A stretch of 64,000 nt of DNA from Nipponacmea schrenckii (lineage: Eukaryota > Mollusca > Gastropoda > Lottiidae): NCBI GenBank assembly GCA_030562195.1, contig CM060201.1, positions 25,464,067 to 25,528,066 of the forward strand, read 5' to 3'. Below are positions 25,001 to 36,800 of the stretch, in pieces (within the stretch, counting starts at the first letter, position 1; every line of letters begins with the position of its first letter). Below the pieces are notes generated by a model. The model did no database searches, was not told where the DNA came from, and worked only from the letters and a program-made list of their open reading frames with translations. Made by a program: the position numbers and the translations under genes.

Positions 25001-28000
25001 GAGTTCACGCTTACTTGCTCACCTGATCTTTAGGTTAGGATTTCAACTTTTGATTATTTAGCTCCATAGAGTTCAGTCACAAAATCTTGTTGAAAATTGA
25101 AAGAGAGTAGGCTTATACTGCTGTTGTGACTGAATTTTTCTCATGCATACAGGTAATTAGTCCATGAATTAATTAGCCCAATTAGGTGCAGAGAGGTATT
25201 GACATAAAACTCCATTTTGTTTCAAAGCGTTTCCAAAAGCCTCTATATTTATATAGTTCTTAAATTTTAATCGTAGCCAAGGAAGAAATGAAGAAGAGAT
25301 CCAGATTCCAGGATCAAAGATTAAGTAAGCGAGAATTTAGAACATTGGTTTTATCTGTGGTCCAAGAAATTCCAGGCTCTGAAACCTTTGATTCCTTCCT
25401 AGAGTTCTTGACAAATAGTGTAGAGGTAGGGAATGCTTATAATTCTGTCTCTATTATTTTTCTAAAAATCTTCATCTGGACGACTGGTTTGAAAATGGGC
25501 GGCATTTTTACATTCTTATGGTATAGAGTATTTGCAGGTGGCAGTCAAGGGAGAAAAGATTTTTTTACCTCTAATTGGAAAATACAAATCATACAAAACA
25601 AAAGCCATAAAGAGGTCAAATTTTTATTGTCCTGCTTTTGTTTGGAAGATAATTTTTGCTAAGATGTATTGTATTGTTGTATTATATTGTATTGTTGTAT
25701 TTTATTGTTGTATTGTATTGTATGGTATATAATTTTAGAGATCCTATTCTGATCGTATTCGTGGTGAAGCTAGGAAGAAATGGTTACAGCAGATTGTAAC
25801 AGCAGCTGAAACGGGTGCTGCCAGTATGGAACCTGTGTATAGAGCTGTCTTTCAGGCTTTATATAAGGTAAACTATAGAAATACAAACAAATACAGTAGA
25901 ACCTGTATTCAGAGACCATTCAAGGGACTGTTCAAATTGGTTTGTTAATGAAGGTGGTCTCATATGATTGAATTGGGTCAACTGCAAAACCATTTTGTTT
26001 TGAGGGATAATAAAAGCTTAGCCTAGCTAGTTCAACTTATGTATTTGACCCTTTCACATAATGTGTAGGCTTCTACATTTTGAAAATGATACAATTATTT
26101 AGTCATAGCGATTTGTTTTCCTTTCGTATGTCGCAATATTCCTAAGAGCATCACTGCAGATATACATCACACCCATACATTGTGACTTTGTCAAGTTGGG
26201 TATTGTTTTCCACTTAGCCCTTCAACCACCAGCAATTACAAATGGCCGACTGTCAATTTTAACTTGGAAGCCTCCGAGGCTTTATTCTTCAAAACTTAAC
26301 TTAAATGAATTACAGATTTAATTAAAAACAGTAATCATTTTGGATGATAAAACTAAATTTAAGATCAATTTTAGTGATTGACCAATAAGAGGACTAAAAT
26401 GAGCACAAAATCATTGTTTTGGAGAATAAGGCCCCAAGTGTTTCTGAAGCAGACTATTAGCAGAACCTTTACACAAAAGCACAATTAAGTTTCATAGTTT
26501 CACCATTTATGGGCGTTTGTGACATAATTTGGAAAATTGGAAAGGTTGTTCATCATGTAAAAAATGATCACTGTTGGTAACCATGGTAACATAGCATAAA
26601 AACTTTACAATTTTTGCAGGATGCTGAAGCCCATGGTGGAGGAAAGAAAATCTGCGCTAGTATATCAATGTCTGAACGTAACACTAAATACCCTCAACGT
26701 GGCGACACTTGTCTACGCTACGTTGCTGTCACACCAGAAGATGCAGACTATATGTTAGATAAATGTCTATATAAGGACATGAAGGGTGTCAGTTTCTCTG
26801 CGTTAGAGTCAGGAAAACCAATCCATGTTCCTCGAGTTGCTAATCATGGTAATATTTATTTCTGGAATACACACAGACGTCCTGAGGTAAGCCAAAACTT
26901 TTTTTTTTTCACAGGTATACTGCATACAAAACTTTGTAAGATTCTTACATGGAAATAACGGATTGACGTAGGTCACAGCCATTTTGAATCTCTTCCACAA
27001 GTAAAATTTGAATTTTGCAAATCCAATTACATTAAGGAAATTAATGTATCATTTTTATTTTGTTTCAGGAGAGGGAAGGATCATTTATTGTTATACCATT
27101 AAAAGATAAGAGAAAGAGGACGTTTGGTTTATTGGGTATTGATACAATAGCTGATCCCCACACTAAAGCTATTTTTATTACACATGAAATACAGTTCTTT
27201 CAGGTTAGTTGGTAGTTTTCTTTATTGGTGCATTATTGCAGGTTTGTCTGATTAAATTAACTTATTCTATCCAATCATATTACTAATCCTTAAGCGACAT
27301 TTAGGGGTAGGAAGGACGTGAATAATGAACACAGTTTTTATGGTATACTACTCCTCAATTTAATACAATAATACACAACGTTTCAACAATTACACAGTCG
27401 TCATCAGGTGAACAAGACTAAAAATAGGCCTCACCCTTTTTTATTTTAGTCTTGCTCACCTGATGACGACAGTGTAATTGTTGAAACGTTGTGTATTATT
27501 GTATTAAATTGAGGAGTAGTATACCATAAAAACTGTGTTCATTATAAATCATAATCCTGTATTTCTTAAAATCTGGATTTTTATCTTAGGCAAATTTTAG
27601 AAAAAAAATCTCCTGATTTCCTACAAATAGTTACGACTTACTTTCTTGATCCTAAAGCGAAGGATTTATCTTCATTACATCTCTTAGAATTCCAATGATT
27701 TTCTGTGTTGCAGGGAATAGCCAAATCTTTCAGTATAGCCTATCATCATATAGACATGAGAAAGAAATTATTGAGAATAACTGAGAGCGCGATATCATGG
27801 ATACAGAGACGCAGTCCCCATGTTCGGGAAGTCGTGGAGTATATGGCAGAACCATCTATTAAAGGCCCAGATTATGTCCTACGAAAAATGTTGGCAACGT
27901 CTCAGAAAGGTTCACCCGAATATAGTATTAATCCACCTCGTCTAGAACGCAAAGATAATTTATTCAGGTAATTTTCTCCTGTTTTTCCTCCATTTTGAAA

Positions 28001-30435
28001 ACACTTGATTTTTAAAAAAGATGTTTAAGGATGAACTGTTGAACATTATGATGTCATTTCCTTGGTTACAAAAATTGGTCTAATCTTGATCAACTTATAA
28101 AAGTCCGATGACCTTGTATAAGTCTCATTCTTCAAGTCAACACAGCTGTAAATGGGTATGGATGAGAAAGATCAATTTTGTGCCAAGAATCAGCTGGTAG
28201 CAAGAGTATCTTTCTGAAAGTGTTTTTTTCTTGAGCATTATGATCTATGCTTGTTAACTTTGTTTAATTTTTTACACATAGCCTATATGCAAATTCTCTT
28301 GACTCATGAAATCTTTATTCAGCCCAAACAAATGCATGCTTGAAGCAGAATTCTGATTTTTTAATTCTTAGACTGACACAATTTCATCATACTGGTTTTG
28401 AAATGTTTCTAAAGTTTGATTTTAACTTTTTTCAGGGACTACTTGTTTAAATGTGTAGATAATTCTGAAACAGTGACAGCAGACGCATATGGAGAGCGCC
28501 ACCTAGCTTTCCCTCTGCGTGATGATGAAGGAAAGGCTATTGCTCTGGTTGATATAAGTATTGGTGATATGAAGAAACTACCTCCTCATGAAAATAAAGA
28601 AATACAAAGAATGCTGCGTATTCTACAAATGGCACACAAAGAAATTACTAAAGAATTCCATGGTGCAGAAAAACTTCGAGTCTTAGGTAAATTGTCTTGA
28701 TTCACATGATTGCCAAGAAATGAAATTCTCACAATTAATTTCGTCATTAGAATTGACTTAGAAGTCATGCTTAGCAACTGGAATTGATCAAGACAGTGCA
28801 GTATCTCTTCAGTGAAGAAGGTTGAAAGGAATGAGAGGAGAGGTTGAAAAGAGGAATTGATAAAGAAATTGGAATTACTCTTCGGTGATGAAGGTTGAAA
28901 TGATTAAAAAATTGATATGGATGCATCCAAAAATATTGCATCTTCCTTACGTAGAAAAACGGACCTATAACTATTGATATTTTCCGGTATAGAAAAGAAG
29001 TTTGGTGAGGTCTCATCTTTCAAATGTCAAAATTATCCTTGTGTCCTGATTCTTGTAACTAGGTCAGAGGGGAATACAGATTATCACATCCTGTTTTCCT
29101 TGCATCAGTTAATTTTTCGATCCTAGTGATATTTACTGGCTTAATTGTATTTTTCTTCTTGTAGAGGGTGAACAGAATGATGAAACTAGAACTGATATAA
29201 TGTTTGACAGACTGATGTTAATGGAATTAAGGGACAATGTGTGTAAATTAGATAAGAAGGCCTATGCTGAATTAAGAAGCTATAAAGATCCACCTCAGAT
29301 TATAAGAGATATATTAAAGGCCACCTTAGCTATATTCTATTTTGATAAAGCTGATGAGGGAGAGTTTGATGATTGGGTTAAGTTATCATCAGTAAGTATA
29401 ATTTACATTATCATCAGTAATTTTAATTAATATTAATAAACCTTACACAATTTTTATGGGGTATATTTGGGCAATTTTTGATGATTATATCAATCAAATG
29501 TCAGAATTGACTTTGAACAAAACCAAAGAGATGTACATTTTGACAAATTGTACCTCAAAATCGTTCTAATTTTCAAGTTTGCATGGGGATGGCCCACAGC
29601 ACACAGCACTGCCCTGGCACAAAACCTTAATCCCAGCTCAAATAAATTCCTGGAGACAGGGCTTATTTCAGCTGGTGCATGGTGCCAAAGCAGAGGACAA
29701 ATCTCAATGTTTATGAGTTGTATCAGCTTCATTTCCAGACTGGCTTCGCTTTCACCTAAAATCGCAAATTAGGTACTTGTTGGCTTCTTAGTAGTTGGAT
29801 TGGTTTAAGATGGGTAGTAGGCCTAATGTGCTGTTGGTTTGGTTGTTGATAATACTGGCTGTCCTGTCCTGTGTGTTGAATTTATAACAGCAGAAACAAG
29901 TGTGTTAACCAATTTGAATTTATTTGTTTATTGCAGTATATCAATGTTGAATTAAGTCAGAAAATAGCCTCCTATGATCCTACAGCCCAAACTGATTTAA
30001 CCTTACCTTCTGATAAAATAGAATTATACATGAAAGGTAAGTTAGTAACCATTGTGTTCAAACCAGACACCCCCATTCATCATATTTTATCGAGGCCTTG
30101 ATAATACAAGCGAGGAATATTACCGATTCATAGCTTAATTTTGTCAAATCAAACTTGGCCCAAGAATCTTTAAAGGAAATCTCAGCCAATCAAGGGGACA
30201 TAACTTAGAAATATCAGGCAACAGTTAATGAATACTTTTTAAAATTTCAGATGTACCCCATGGTGAAGTGGGTAAACATGGGTCTTTACCTGCTCAATAC
30301 ATGTATAACTGGGTATTTGTGTGTCTGTCATTAATTGAACACATGAAGAAAATGAGACAGAATGAAGATGAAAATGTGACTTCTGATAATGTTGTTGATG
30401 ATGGTGACACCTCTCATCGAGAAAACGATGACTAA
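19026..30435 (+). CDS. EFCAB5: EF-hand calcium-binding domain-containing protein 5-like, complete, 19 exons
   Basis: Exons: 19026-19651, 20277-20433, 20881-21018, 21283-21438, 22009-22108, 22677-22937, 23133-23411, 23734-23847, 24142-24338, 24696-24852, 25277-25425, 25739-25867, 26620-26886, 27069-27203, 27714-27967, 28436-28686, 29165-29391, 29937-30036 and 30251-30435. The total is 3,882 nt (1,293 codons plus stop), every junction is GT-AG and phases match throughout. Order: Ser/Gly-rich start; conserved module with [20 protein letters not shown] and [20 protein letters not shown] (about residues 75-205); basic coiled-coil stretch; a weak EF-like loop near residue 355; acidic Glu/Thr-rich exons 6-7 (about 393-572); a canonical EF loop at 698-709; two GAF-like stretches (about 821-1000 and 1040-1125); and a C-terminal helical region. 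The N-terminal module and the EF plus GAF layout match EFCAB5, a poorly characterised protein. The start is the first Met of an open exon. Confidence 0.88.
19755..19940 (+). repeat. Dispersed repeat family B, copy 1 (EFCAB5 intron 1)
   Basis: AACTATATTTTACAAGGATA opens it. It continues with GGTTCACAATCTGACAGTGA, CCAGCTGATCCTTGGCC, GCATTGATCTTTCCTGG and ACAGCTGGGTGGACTAGAA. The same order of blocks recurs at 22228, 54505 and 63315 (plus) and at 28090, 31640 and 40520 (minus). No coding capacity or pol III boxes were recognised; I do not know its class. Confidence 0.65.
20088..20216 (+). mobile_element. SINE 3' part in EFCAB5 intron 1
   Basis: GATAATTGGAAATCGCAAAT opens the copy. It continues with TTGTCCTGGCAAATTTCC and GCACAATGCATGGCG, and ends GTAGGACGTAAAACTCCATT followed by a T-rich tail. 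It is in sense orientation and ends about 60 bp before exon 2. Confidence 0.7.
22228..22420 (+). repeat. Dispersed repeat family B, copy 2 (EFCAB5 intron 5)
   Basis: AACTATATTTTACAAGGATA, AACAACTTAGGTTCACAAGT, ACCAGCTGGTGCTTGGCC and ACAGCTGGATGGACTGG, in the same order as copy 1. Confidence 0.65.
24759..24794 (+). other. EFCAB5: Canonical EF-hand loop in EFCAB5 exon 10
   Basis: The loop [12 protein letters not shown] has Asp at positions 1 and 3, Ser at 5, a backbone position at 7, Asp at 9 and Glu at 12, with Gly at 6. That is the full calcium-binding pattern. It is preceded by a helix ending LFEKW and followed by VENVML. By family knowledge it should bind calcium. The other EF-like loop, KCDHSGIAQLDR (split by the intron after 21438), lacks the full set of ligands and probably does not. 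Confidence 0.9.
25085..25240 (+). mobile_element. SINE 3' part in EFCAB5 intron 10
   Basis: TGAAAATTGAAAGAGAGTAG through a diverged middle to TTGACATAAAACTCCATTTT. It is in sense orientation and ends about 40 bp before exon 11. Confidence 0.6.
26620..27203 (+). other. EFCAB5: First GAF-like domain of EFCAB5
   Basis: Exons 13 and 14 encode an alternating strand-helix pattern: [56 protein letters not shown] and HEIQFFQ, continuing into exon 15 ([15 protein letters not shown]). The order of a first strand, a loop with a conserved xGxP segment, an IPL strand, a GLLGID strand and a final helix is typical of GAF folds, which bind small molecules or mediate dimerisation. No ligand can be inferred. 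Confidence 0.65.
27322..27545. repeat. 224-bp near-perfect palindrome in EFCAB5 intron 14
   Basis: The left arm runs ATAATGAACACAGTTTTTAT, GGTATACTACTCCTCAATTT, AATACAATAATACACAACGT, TTCAACAATTACAC and AGTCGTCATCAGGTGAACAA. The right arm is its reverse complement with only a couple of mismatches. The arms are about 105 and 104 bases and the spacer about 15 bases (GGCCTCACCCTTTTT). It sits 119 bp after exon 14 and 168 bp before exon 15. Confidence 0.92.
28090..28225 (-). repeat. Dispersed repeat family B, diverged copy (EFCAB5 intron 15)
   Basis: On the plus strand it reads GTCCGATGACCTTGTATAAG, then CACAGCTGTAAATGGGTATG and AATCAGCTGGTAGC. This is the inverse of the family blocks and more decayed than other copies. 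Confidence 0.5.
28436..28686 (+). other. EFCAB5: Second, shorter GAF-like stretch of EFCAB5
   Basis: Exon 16 encodes [20 protein letters not shown], then LVDISIG and a long helix [20 protein letters not shown]. The arrangement [18 protein letters not shown] resembles the central strands of a GAF domain. It lacks the first half of the fold, so it may be degenerate or may pair with the first domain. Confidence is moderate, because the assignment rests on pattern and not on a profile search. Confidence 0.5.
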
Positions 30436-31059
30436 GCTTGTTGTTGTCTTTTAAACCTTTTCATCGCTATATACACACGGGAAATTTAAAACAAATTGTT
30501 TTCATTGGTCTGAAGATGACTCATACAAACTGCAGAAATGGGATTAATTTTTAATGTCTAGAATCTTCCTTGATGACATTAACTTTAAAACTAGTAGGGT
30601 ATTGAGTTCAAAGAGTTGAGGGTAGTATAATCAGGTCTGTAGCTACAGGGGGCAAAAAATATTGGATTGCCCCACAACTGACCGATTTAATACCACACTC
30701 CATTGCCCCTCGGAACATGTCTGACTACCAGACCGAGTAAAGTTATTATTTATCTTCCACAACCATTTGTGGTCTTTCCTTCGGCAATGTTTTATTTTGT
30801 TCACTATACCATCTATATAAGATTACCAAAAAAAGGAACCAGCATTACAATTGTTGTCTCGTTAATTATTTTTTATATCTTGTTTTAATATTGTCTGTGA
30901 TATATTTAAATATAATTTACCATATTTTATGTTTTATTCATTTCATGCTTGTTATCCAAGGGAGCTGGGACCAGCAAGTGAGACAAAAACCAGATTGTTT
31001 TGATAAGGTGCCTCAAAATCGTAAGAAATAAGTTCACAGTTCATTTGGCTTCAAAGTCC

Positions 31060-31310
31060 TGTATATTGTATATTGTACTTGTATTTTAAAACAAACTGTA
31101 CAGTGAAATATTGAGGACGGGCAACACCATGCAGTGTGCAATGAGGGAAATTTTGCCAGGACAGCAGCATAAGTCTACTTTTTGCAATTTCCAACTGTAG
31201 AGGGATCTTTAACAAGCACAGCCTGTAGCACACAGGGCCTCAGTTTATTGTCCCATCTGCTAGACTTGACACTTTTTACATGTCAGTCTCTCCAACCTGC
31301 ATCTTACCAT
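31060..31310 (-). mobile_element. SINE body, minus orientation, between EFCAB5 and RIM-BP
   Basis: On the plus strand it reads GAGGACGGGCAACACCATGC, then GTGCAATGAGGGAAATTTTG, CCAGGACAGCAGCATAAG, GAGGGATCTTTAACAAGCAC and CAGGGCCTCAGTTTATTGTC. This is the reverse complement of the family body. Confidence 0.7.
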
Positions 31311-31639
31311 AGGTCATGATCAACAGCACACTAAGTTTTTATTTATTTATTTGAAAAATAAATTATTTTGTATAACAAATCTCACAAGTATACAATGACT
31401 ACTTCTACAATATCAACATTTGAGTGGAATTAGTTTCTCCTCAGCCAGTTCTTTCATGGACACAACTAATACAAATAACATTCAACATGGGTTTATCATT
31501 AACATCTTGTATTTTGTTTCTTAACATGCTTGAATAATCTAAAAAAAGATGGGGTACCTTTCTTGCTAAGAGTTTCAAAAACAAACTTCTAACTGATGAC
31601 ACCATTTGCTTGGATACATTGAAAATGTCGGACGTTTTA

Positions 31640-31860
31640 ATCTGGATCGGTGTGTGAAAGTCCGATGACCTTGAATGAGTCATCTTCACTCACAATTCCA
31701 GTCCACCCAGCTGTAAATGGGTACGGATAATCCGGGAAAGATCAATGCCAGGAGGTTTGGCCAAGGACAAGCTGGTAGAAGAGATCCTTGTCACGGCCGA
31801 CTTGTGAACCTAAGTTGTTATCCTTGTAAAATATAGTTGTTACTTTCTTTCTTTCTTTTA
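31640..31860 (-). repeat. Dispersed repeat family B copy in the intergenic interval
   Basis: On the plus strand it reads GTGTGAAAGTCCGATGACCT, CCAGCTGTAAATGGGTACGG, AGGTTTGGCCAAGGACAAGC, GTCACGGCCGACTTGTGAAC and TTATCCTTGTAAAATATAGT. It is a well-preserved, near full-length copy in minus orientation. Confidence 0.7.
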
Positions 31861-32641
31861 AAATCTGCCTATAAAGGGTTTGTCTAATGACCATAAGTAC
31901 TCAATTATTGATGACATATTTACAATGCCAAGTTACCACTATAACATTTTAAATATTGAATGATCATAATACTACTTATTACTAAATGCCATATAAAGAA
32001 TATATCAGACTTCAATGATCATGTTTCCATAAATTAAACTAACTATTGGCCCAAAGTAAAAATGGAATTATTTTCATTTTCAGACATACAGAATTTGGCT
32101 TGGCAAGATCTCTTATTTGAAGTTACCTAATTGATTGAACAACAAAAAATGTTAATAATTTTTAGACTTTGGCTGCATTTTATGACAATATTATGATTCA
32201 AATCATCAAGTAAGGTAGATAGATAGGCTTCCAATTCATTTTTAGGCCATTTTTAAATTTTTAAATTTCAGGCCCTTCTTCATAATCAAAAACAAATTTT
32301 AAAATAATTTAAATCATACAAAACATTACATAAGAGAAATGAATTTAAAGGCATACTACCCCTTAGGATATCCAAAAAAATAAGATTATTTAAAATATAT
32401 GTTTCTCAATAATTAGATCAATGGATATATCAGAGATTCTTTTCTTAAGTCATGACACCTGGTAAGTGCAACTTATGTATATATAAACTTTTATTGACCA
32501 AGTTTGAGAGTTTAAATTTTATGTCTATTCTAAGTGGTAGTATTACTTTAACAAGAGGCACATTTATCACAGATAACTTGAAGAAATTCATACCTGTAAC
32601 AGAACTCTCAGATAGTGATGTTACTATTAATAATTGGTTAT

Positions 32642-33098
32642 GAGTCATCACAGTGACGTCACTATTGATCATGAATCATCACAGTGACATCATTAATGAT
32701 GATGTGTCACACAAGTGAATTTTTCAGCAATATTGATTATGAGTCATCACAATTGCATCAATATTGATTATGAGTCATCACAGTGATGTCACTATTGATT
32801 AAGAGCCAACACAAAGATGTCATAATTGATTAAGAGCCATCATAGTGATGTGACTATTGATTAAGAGCCATCACAGTGATGTGACTATTGATTAAGAGCC
32901 ATCACAGTGATGTCACTATCGATTAAGAGCCATCACAGTGATGTCACTATTGATTAATAGCCATCAAAGTGATGTCAGCATTGATTTAGAGCCATCACAG
33001 TGATGTTATCATTGATTAAGAGCCATGACAGTGATATCACTATTGATTAAGAGCCATCACAGTGATGTCACTATTGACTGGGAGCCATCACAGACATG
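32642..33098. repeat. 31-bp tandem array with CRE-like palindromes
   Basis: Fourteen units plus a partial one. A typical unit is AGCCATCACAGTGATGTCAC followed by TATTGATTAAG. The first unit has TGACGTCA, the second TGACATCA, and most others TGATGTCA or TGATGTGA. The third unit carries an insertion. It starts about 90 bp past the family E MITE. Confidence 0.9.
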
Positions 33099-33880
33099 AA
33101 GACCGGTCTGATATATCTAATAGTGTTATATTAACATATAAACACAAACACACAATGATTAGCATAGCTAATAGCATAGATTTACACTCTAGTTCCATCT
33201 TATAATTTGTATTTTTAAATTTTCATAAAAGTTCTGTATAGTCTGAAAAATTCATAATAAGGATAGCATAATTTCTGCCAGATCATTCCTTAACCTCCAT
33301 GACTTTGGTTTGCCCCATGAGGCTGGAATAATGACCTTGACCTGATGCTTGTATTAACAAACTGGACAACAACTCAACATTCTATCAGTAGAAAAAAAAG
33401 CACTGGTTGTATACATTAAAATCCAATTTTCATCATGGGGTCCATGCTCTCACAAATTGAATGAAGATGGCCAATTATTTTTAAAAGCATTCTGAAATTG
33501 ATGTATATTTTTATAAAAACAAATATTCTTTTTAAATTTCTTCTCCATTATATGTATACATTGATATAATCACAAAATGTTTCCCAAAAATTCCAACTGC
33601 TTTAATAAGCTAATCAGTTTCTATATCAGTTCTATATCAGGATAAAGTTACTCCGCATCTTAATATTATGTCTTCAATCACAATTTTTCAAATTGATGAG
33701 GTTGCAGACTCATGATTAGGTCAGGCAGGTAGAGGTCAATAGGTCACAATACATGGAATATTCTAGAAAGACTATTAATATTATGAAAGATGATGGTCAC
33801 AATAAAAATGAGCACAGTAAGAAGTCACTTGAAATCTCCAAGGCTTGTGTAAATATTGTTATCACTCACTCCACAAAATG

Positions 33881-36800
33881 CTATCTGGATAATTTTTTAA
33901 ACATGTTTTTCCCTTTACTCAAAATTCCTCCTTTTTTCTTGGGTTTGTCGTCGAGAGTTTGCGATTTCAACAGAGTTATTTGATCTGCGTCCTGGGGGGC
34001 AGAGTTCGGTGGAAGAGATTCGGTTCGTGGGGACATGGTGTCTATACGCATATTCTGAAAAACAAATGAAAAATGAAATCAATATTCAAAAACAAATGGC
34101 GGACAGTCTTGTGCACATCAATCGATGACATCATATGAAAACAAAAGTTTTCTGTCTTGTTGACCCTTAAGTAATTAGCCTGAATGCTGCAAAATTCATT
34201 TATAGCTGAAATACGGTAGTTAAATCTTAGCAGGGTCAAGGTACAAATCTGTGAGTCTAAAGGGCCTATATAGCAAATATTCATTCAAATCTAACTTTGA
34301 AAATATATTTGGAGTATTTGCAAGTTATAGTAAATATATTTGTATAAGAAAGAGGGGAAACATACAGAAGGGTATAAACACATTGAGTTCCATTACACCA
34401 GACGGACACAGGAAGACACCAATCCCCACAAAATGAGAGAATAAAAATGAAGGAACACCATTTTGAAAACATAAAATTGGGAGAAACATGTGATACACAA
34501 CGAAATTACCATAAGCCCACAAAATACTCAACAAAGGACGCCATGTAAGGATTTGCATATATGTGGTAGCTGAAACCAATTTTGGAAACAAATGGGAAAA
34601 CTGTGCAAATAGGTCATGAATTCAACACTTTAAAACAAAAACCTTATTACTTAAAAACTTGACCAAATTCAAGCAACACCTTGCAGTGTACAGTTATGGA
34701 AATTTCATTCAAATAGTGCCTAATATTAATTATTAGGTATATATATATTTTTTTAATAGCCCCTCCTATTTTCATCATTGAAGCGAAAATCACCCTGAAA
34801 AATCTCCATATTTCATTTACAAACCATATTTCACAATCAAAACAAATTTTTAAAATCATTTTCCAAATTAAGCAACAATGTTCTTAAACTTGCTTGAAAT
34901 ACCCTATTGTTGAATAAACTACATGACACTAATGTAGAAACTTGGTTGATATTTTCCCGCATTAACTTCCCTGAATTAAATAGCAAGGACCAAATTTTGA
35001 CCAAAGACACTTAAAGGGGTTTAAGTTAACAAATTTTTTATGTGCATCTGGAACACTGATGGAATCAATATGTACCATTCAAATTACAGATGTTTGTGGT
35101 TCCTGCGATTCTACTGAAACTAAGTGTTTGATGAGGTCAATAATCCCAAAATCTCCTTGTATCACATATTAAGGACTTGGCAGTTATGACGTCATTAAAC
35201 ACTCAATTTTGGTTTAATTACAGGAACATCAGGCGTCTATTTGAAGCATGGAATGGTACAAATTGATCCTATCTGTGTCCCTGATACACACAACAAATTT
35301 AGAAAACCTCTTTACAATCTCACTGGACCAAACTTGACTACCGTTACGATCTACATTACGAAATACTAATTCAACTTTCAACTTTGTGCTCCCGTCAAAC
35401 TATAGTGCATATCCTATATTTTCCCAAAAATCAAAATCTGCTGGTGGGAAAGTTGTAAAAAATATTTTGAAACTCTTTAAAAAACCTTACGTTTGTCTTA
35501 TTTTAATCTTACTTCAAATCAACCTTTCGGAAAATGCTAAATAATTCAGAAATAAACTGCATTAGAAGTAAATCATTCATACACAATGGGATGGGCATTA
35601 TTTAGATGACTTCTCTTAAGGGTAGACGATATACTAGACACTAATGAAGAACCTGATCCCTATTATCCAAACCTTATATGAAATCCAGATTTTCAGAAAT
35701 ACAGTAATCTGATTGGATAATAAAACTGAATTTAAAAATAAATGTTAGTGACTGACCAATCAGGGGCTTTATTCCTGAAAGCTTAACTTAGGATGATTTT
35801 CGTGTTTCATTCATTAGATAGGTCAATCATTAAATTTAATATCAAATCAAGTTTTATTATCCAATCAGATTACTGTATTTCTTCAAATCTGAAATTTTAT
35901 CTTAGTTAAGTTTTTGAAAATTAGGCCCGAGATGACTGGAACACTAAAATTAACTGAATAAGTAAAGTTTTCCAGAATATAGACCCTGGACACAAACAGC
36001 GAAAGCTCCTTGAAAACACTGGACATTAAATGACAATGATTATACATGGAGATTAAATAAATAATAATAATATGTTAATACTCATGAATTTCAATAATTA
36101 TCTAGCATCTAAATTCAGCCTTTTTTTAGATGGGATATTTTGGCAAGATATGCTAATATTGAAATCATACATGCATACAGGTCAGGAAAATTGCAGGCAG
36201 ATTTGCCATGTTTTTTTTTCTTTAAAGCACGTAAATTCATGAAAATTTTGAAAACTTGGATGCTAGGTTGCTAGTAAATATTGACAAAGTTACTTATTCC
36301 CAAATTGTAATTCTAAGACTCTCCATTTCCATTCAAATCATTACAAGATTTTCCATTTTCAACCTCACTACCCCTACTTCAAGGCAATGTCACATTACCA
36401 TTGTCTGGTGTTTGAAATCCATAAGTATTTTTTATAAGCCATGATTGATACCATTACTGGCCTGAATTACTTTGTATATATAGAAACCAAATACAGAGAT
36501 TAGAAAATAGTGTTGAAAAAACCCAAGTCTTGAAAGTCTTAAGTCTTCAAATTAGTTTCTGTTTTTTTTTTTTATTATATCTATAATTCCAAGATAGACA
36601 ATTAAGCCTTGACCTAAGAAATGTCAACATTAAATTTCTAAACATGGGAGTTCACTTCAGTTCACTCAATTTAGAAAATAACATCAATCATGGCTCACAG
36701 AAGACAAAGATGAAGACAAAACAAAAGGGAAGCTACTCATACCAGTACTTCCATCACTGCCAGGAGAGGGCGCCACATGCATGTCAGTAAAACTGTCACC

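Larger units (their letters stand above)
30436..33880. other. Convergent intergenic interval between EFCAB5 and RIM-BP
   Basis: Both genes end into this interval. It holds a SINE (31060), family B (31640), a family E MITE (32345-32551) and the CRE-like tandem array (32642-33098). I see no gene in it. I could not place polyadenylation sites with confidence; AAATAAA near 31350 lies in low-complexity sequence. Confidence 0.6.

Noticed and set aside
27322..27545. Definite hammerhead ribozyme
   Set aside because: CTGATGA and GAAAC are present, but the stem II closing pair is not canonical and no stem I/III partner or cleavage triplet was established. It is kept only as a speculation within the palindrome finding.
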